Origin: Streptomyces katrae
Lineage (GTDB): Bacteria > Actinomycetota > Actinomycetes > Streptomycetales > Streptomycetaceae
NCBI RefSeq assembly: GCF_000966975.1
Contig: NZ_JZWV01000960.1
Span: forward strand, 1-8,067
DNA: 8,067 nucleotides
Direction: 5' to 3'
Below are positions 7,138-8,067 of the stretch, in pieces. The translations under genes and the position numbers were made by a program. Within the stretch, counting starts at the first letter, position 1, and every line of letters starts with the position of its first letter. The notes beneath the pieces are model-generated. The model had not been told where the DNA came from. It did no database searches and saw only the letters and a list, made by a program, of their open reading frames with translations.

Positions 7138-7932
7138 TCAGGCGGAGGCCGGGGGGTACAGCCCGGACGGGAGCTTCGCCGCGGCGGCGCGGTCCAGCAG
7201 CCAGAGGGTGCGGCTGCGGCCGTAGGCCTCGGCCGCCGGGGCCTGCACCCCGCCCGCCCCGCCGAGGGCGATGGCGACCGCGCCGGCCTTGTCCTCGTCC
7301 TCGCCGGCCGCCAGCAGCCACACCTCACGGGCCGCACGGATCGCGGGGAGGGTGAGCGAGACGCGGGTCGGCGGGGGCTTGGGGGCGCCGTGGACGCCGA
7401 CGACGGTCCGCTCGGTCTCGCGGGCCGCCGGGTGCTCGGGGAACAGGGACGCCACGTGGGTGTCCGGACCCACGCCCAGCATCAGCACGTCGAACTGCGG
7501 GACCGGGCCGTGGTCCTCGGGGGTGGCCGCCCGCGCCAGCTCGGCGGCGTACGCGGCCGCGGCGGAGTCCACGTCGGCGCCGTGCGGGCCGTCTGAGGCG
7601 GGCATCGCGTGCACGCGCGCGGGGTCCAGCGGGACGGCGTCCAGGAGGGCCTCACGGGCCTGTACGTGGTTGCGCTCGGGGTCGTCGGCGGGGACGTAGC
7701 GCTCGTCGCCCCACCAGAGGTCGATACGGGACCAGTCGATCGCGTCCCGGGCCGGGGCCGCGGCGAGCGCGGCGAGGAGGCCGTTGCCGTTGCGGCCGCC
7801 GGTGAGGACGACGGAGGCGCTGCCGCGGGCGGCCTGCGCGTCCACGATCTTGGTGATGAGCCGGGCGGCTGCGGCCTGGGCCATCAGCTCCTTGTCCCGG
7901 TGGACGACCACCTGGGGAGTCGTCATACCCAT
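7138..7932 (-). CDS. pgl: 6-phosphogluconolactonase
   Basis: Pgl hydrolyses 6-phosphogluconolactone to 6-phosphogluconate, the second step of the oxidative pentose phosphate pathway, after glucose-6-phosphate dehydrogenase. The 264-residue protein shows the family signatures: VVLTGGRNGNGLL (41-53, the SGG phosphate-binding loop), WWGDERYVP (73-81) followed by DDPERN, HAMPAS (108-113), and LGVGPDTHVASLFP (152-165) with the likely catalytic His159. PTRVSLTLPAI and a C-terminal WLLAAGEDEDKAGAV follow. The usual GxDGHTASLFP appears as GPDTHVASLFP, which I recall as common in Streptomyces. ATG at 7932 is preferred because AAGG (7945-7942) is 9 nt upstream; ATG at 7926 (MTTPQ) is a close alternative. 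The frame stays open to 8064, but the upstream part is GC-rich repeat-like sequence. opcA and zwf are expected upstream, outside the window. Confidence 0.94.
   Translation of the reverse strand: MGMTTPQVVVHRDKELMAQAAAARLITKIVDAQAARGSASVVLTGGRNGNGLLAALAAAPARDAIDWSRIDLWWGDERYVPADDPERNHVQAREALLDAVPLDPARVHAMPASDGPHGADVDSAAAAYAAELARAATPEDHGPVPQFDVLMLGVGPDTHVASLFPEHPAARETERTVVGVHGAPKPPPTRVSLTLPAIRAAREVWLLAAGEDEDKAGAVAIALGGAGGVQAPAAEAYGRSRTLWLLDRAAAAKLPSGLYPPASA
7291..7302 (-). repeat. 6-bp tandem duplication inside pgl
   Basis: GTCCTC occurs twice in tandem (7291-7296 and 7297-7302). On the coding strand this reads GAGGAC twice, giving GEDEDK where I recall homologues having GEDK or GEEK. It adds two acidic residues in frame in a loop region. 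Confidence 0.6.
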
Positions 7933-7988
7933 GTGCTGCCGCCTTCTTGGTAGTTCTGGGTGGTGTGAGGGGCGCGGGTGCGGGTGGG

Positions 7989-8059
7989 CGCCGCTGCGCG
8001 GAGCCGTTCCCCACCCCGCCCCTTCCCGAAACCGGGGGCTCCGCCCCGGACCCCCGCGC
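7989..8059 (-). repeat. GC-rich Streptomyces-type dispersed intergenic repeat
   Basis: Read on the minus strand, the segment runs through GGGGGTCCGGGGCGGAGC, then CCCCGGTTTCGGGAAGGGGC, to a closing CCGCGCAGCGGCGC. It contains a short hairpin, CCGGGG (8032-8037) with CCCCGG (8044-8049), or GGGGC-GGA-GCCCC in an alternative register. I recall closely similar sequences in many intergenic regions of Streptomyces genomes; this was not searched. It lies 57 to 127 bp upstream of the pgl start. I see no obvious promoter in the 135 bp before pgl. Confidence 0.5.
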
Positions 8060-8067
8060 CTCAACGC

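Noticed and set aside
4848..7337. An 829-codon minus-strand open frame over the RbpA-like gene, pgi and part of pgl.
   Set aside because: It opposes clear homologues, shows arginine/proline/alanine-rich shadow composition, and runs through the strongest terminator in the window.
8061..8063. A minus-strand TGA that could be the stop codon of an upstream gene such as opcA.
   Set aside because: Only four bases lie beyond it in the window, so no coding frame can be assessed.
7933..8064. N-terminal extension of Pgl to an ATG near 8064.
   Set aside because: The extra residues are arginine/proline-rich, encoded by repeat-like intergenic DNA, and lack family similarity. The ATG at 7932 has a ribosome site and the expected N-terminus.

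Overview
This window looks like chromosomal DNA from a high-GC actinobacterium, almost certainly a Streptomyces or close relative. Coding regions are very GC-rich with G or C at nearly every third codon position. GTG starts are used for gap, secG and the RbpA-like gene. The gene order matches the conserved Streptomyces central-carbon locus as I remember it (not searched here). I saw no TTA codons in the genes.

Layout. Bases 1-1057 (+) are the 3' end of a large secreted M14-type zinc carboxypeptidase. A 233-bp spacer follows with two strong GC hairpins and a candidate promoter. Then come five genes on the + strand: gap (1291-2298), pgk (2437-3651), tpiA (3658-4458), secG (4574-4813) and a small RbpA-family RNA polymerase-binding protein (4921-5256). 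An 18-bp hairpin followed by a T-rich run closes that block. pgi (5412-7076, +) follows, probably from its own promoter. It converges on pgl (7138-7932, -) across 61 bp holding one shared hairpin. The last 135 bp, upstream of pgl, carry a GC-rich dispersed-repeat-like sequence.

How the genes work together. gap, pgk and tpiA encode three consecutive steps of the triose part of glycolysis and gluconeogenesis. pgi and pgl act at the glucose-6-phosphate branch: Pgi directs carbon into glycolysis, while Pgl is the second step of the oxidative pentose phosphate pathway. The rest of that pathway (opcA, zwf, tal, tkt) would be expected just beyond the right edge. secG (preprotein translocase) and the RbpA-like gene (sigma/RNA polymerase partner) are information- and export-machinery genes embedded in this metabolic block.

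No undescribed multi-gene system is evident. The most interesting signals are: (i) the RbpA paralogue, with intact zinc ligands but a changed sigma-interaction segment, beside glycolytic genes; (ii) a near-exact 12-bp tandem duplication in tpiA that lengthens the loop after the phosphate-binding glycines; (iii) strongly structured spacers, including a switch-like hairpin set before gap, a three-tier hairpin plus ACAG/CTGT half-sites between gap and pgk, and twin 10-bp palindromes before the RbpA gene; (iv) the repeat element before pgl.
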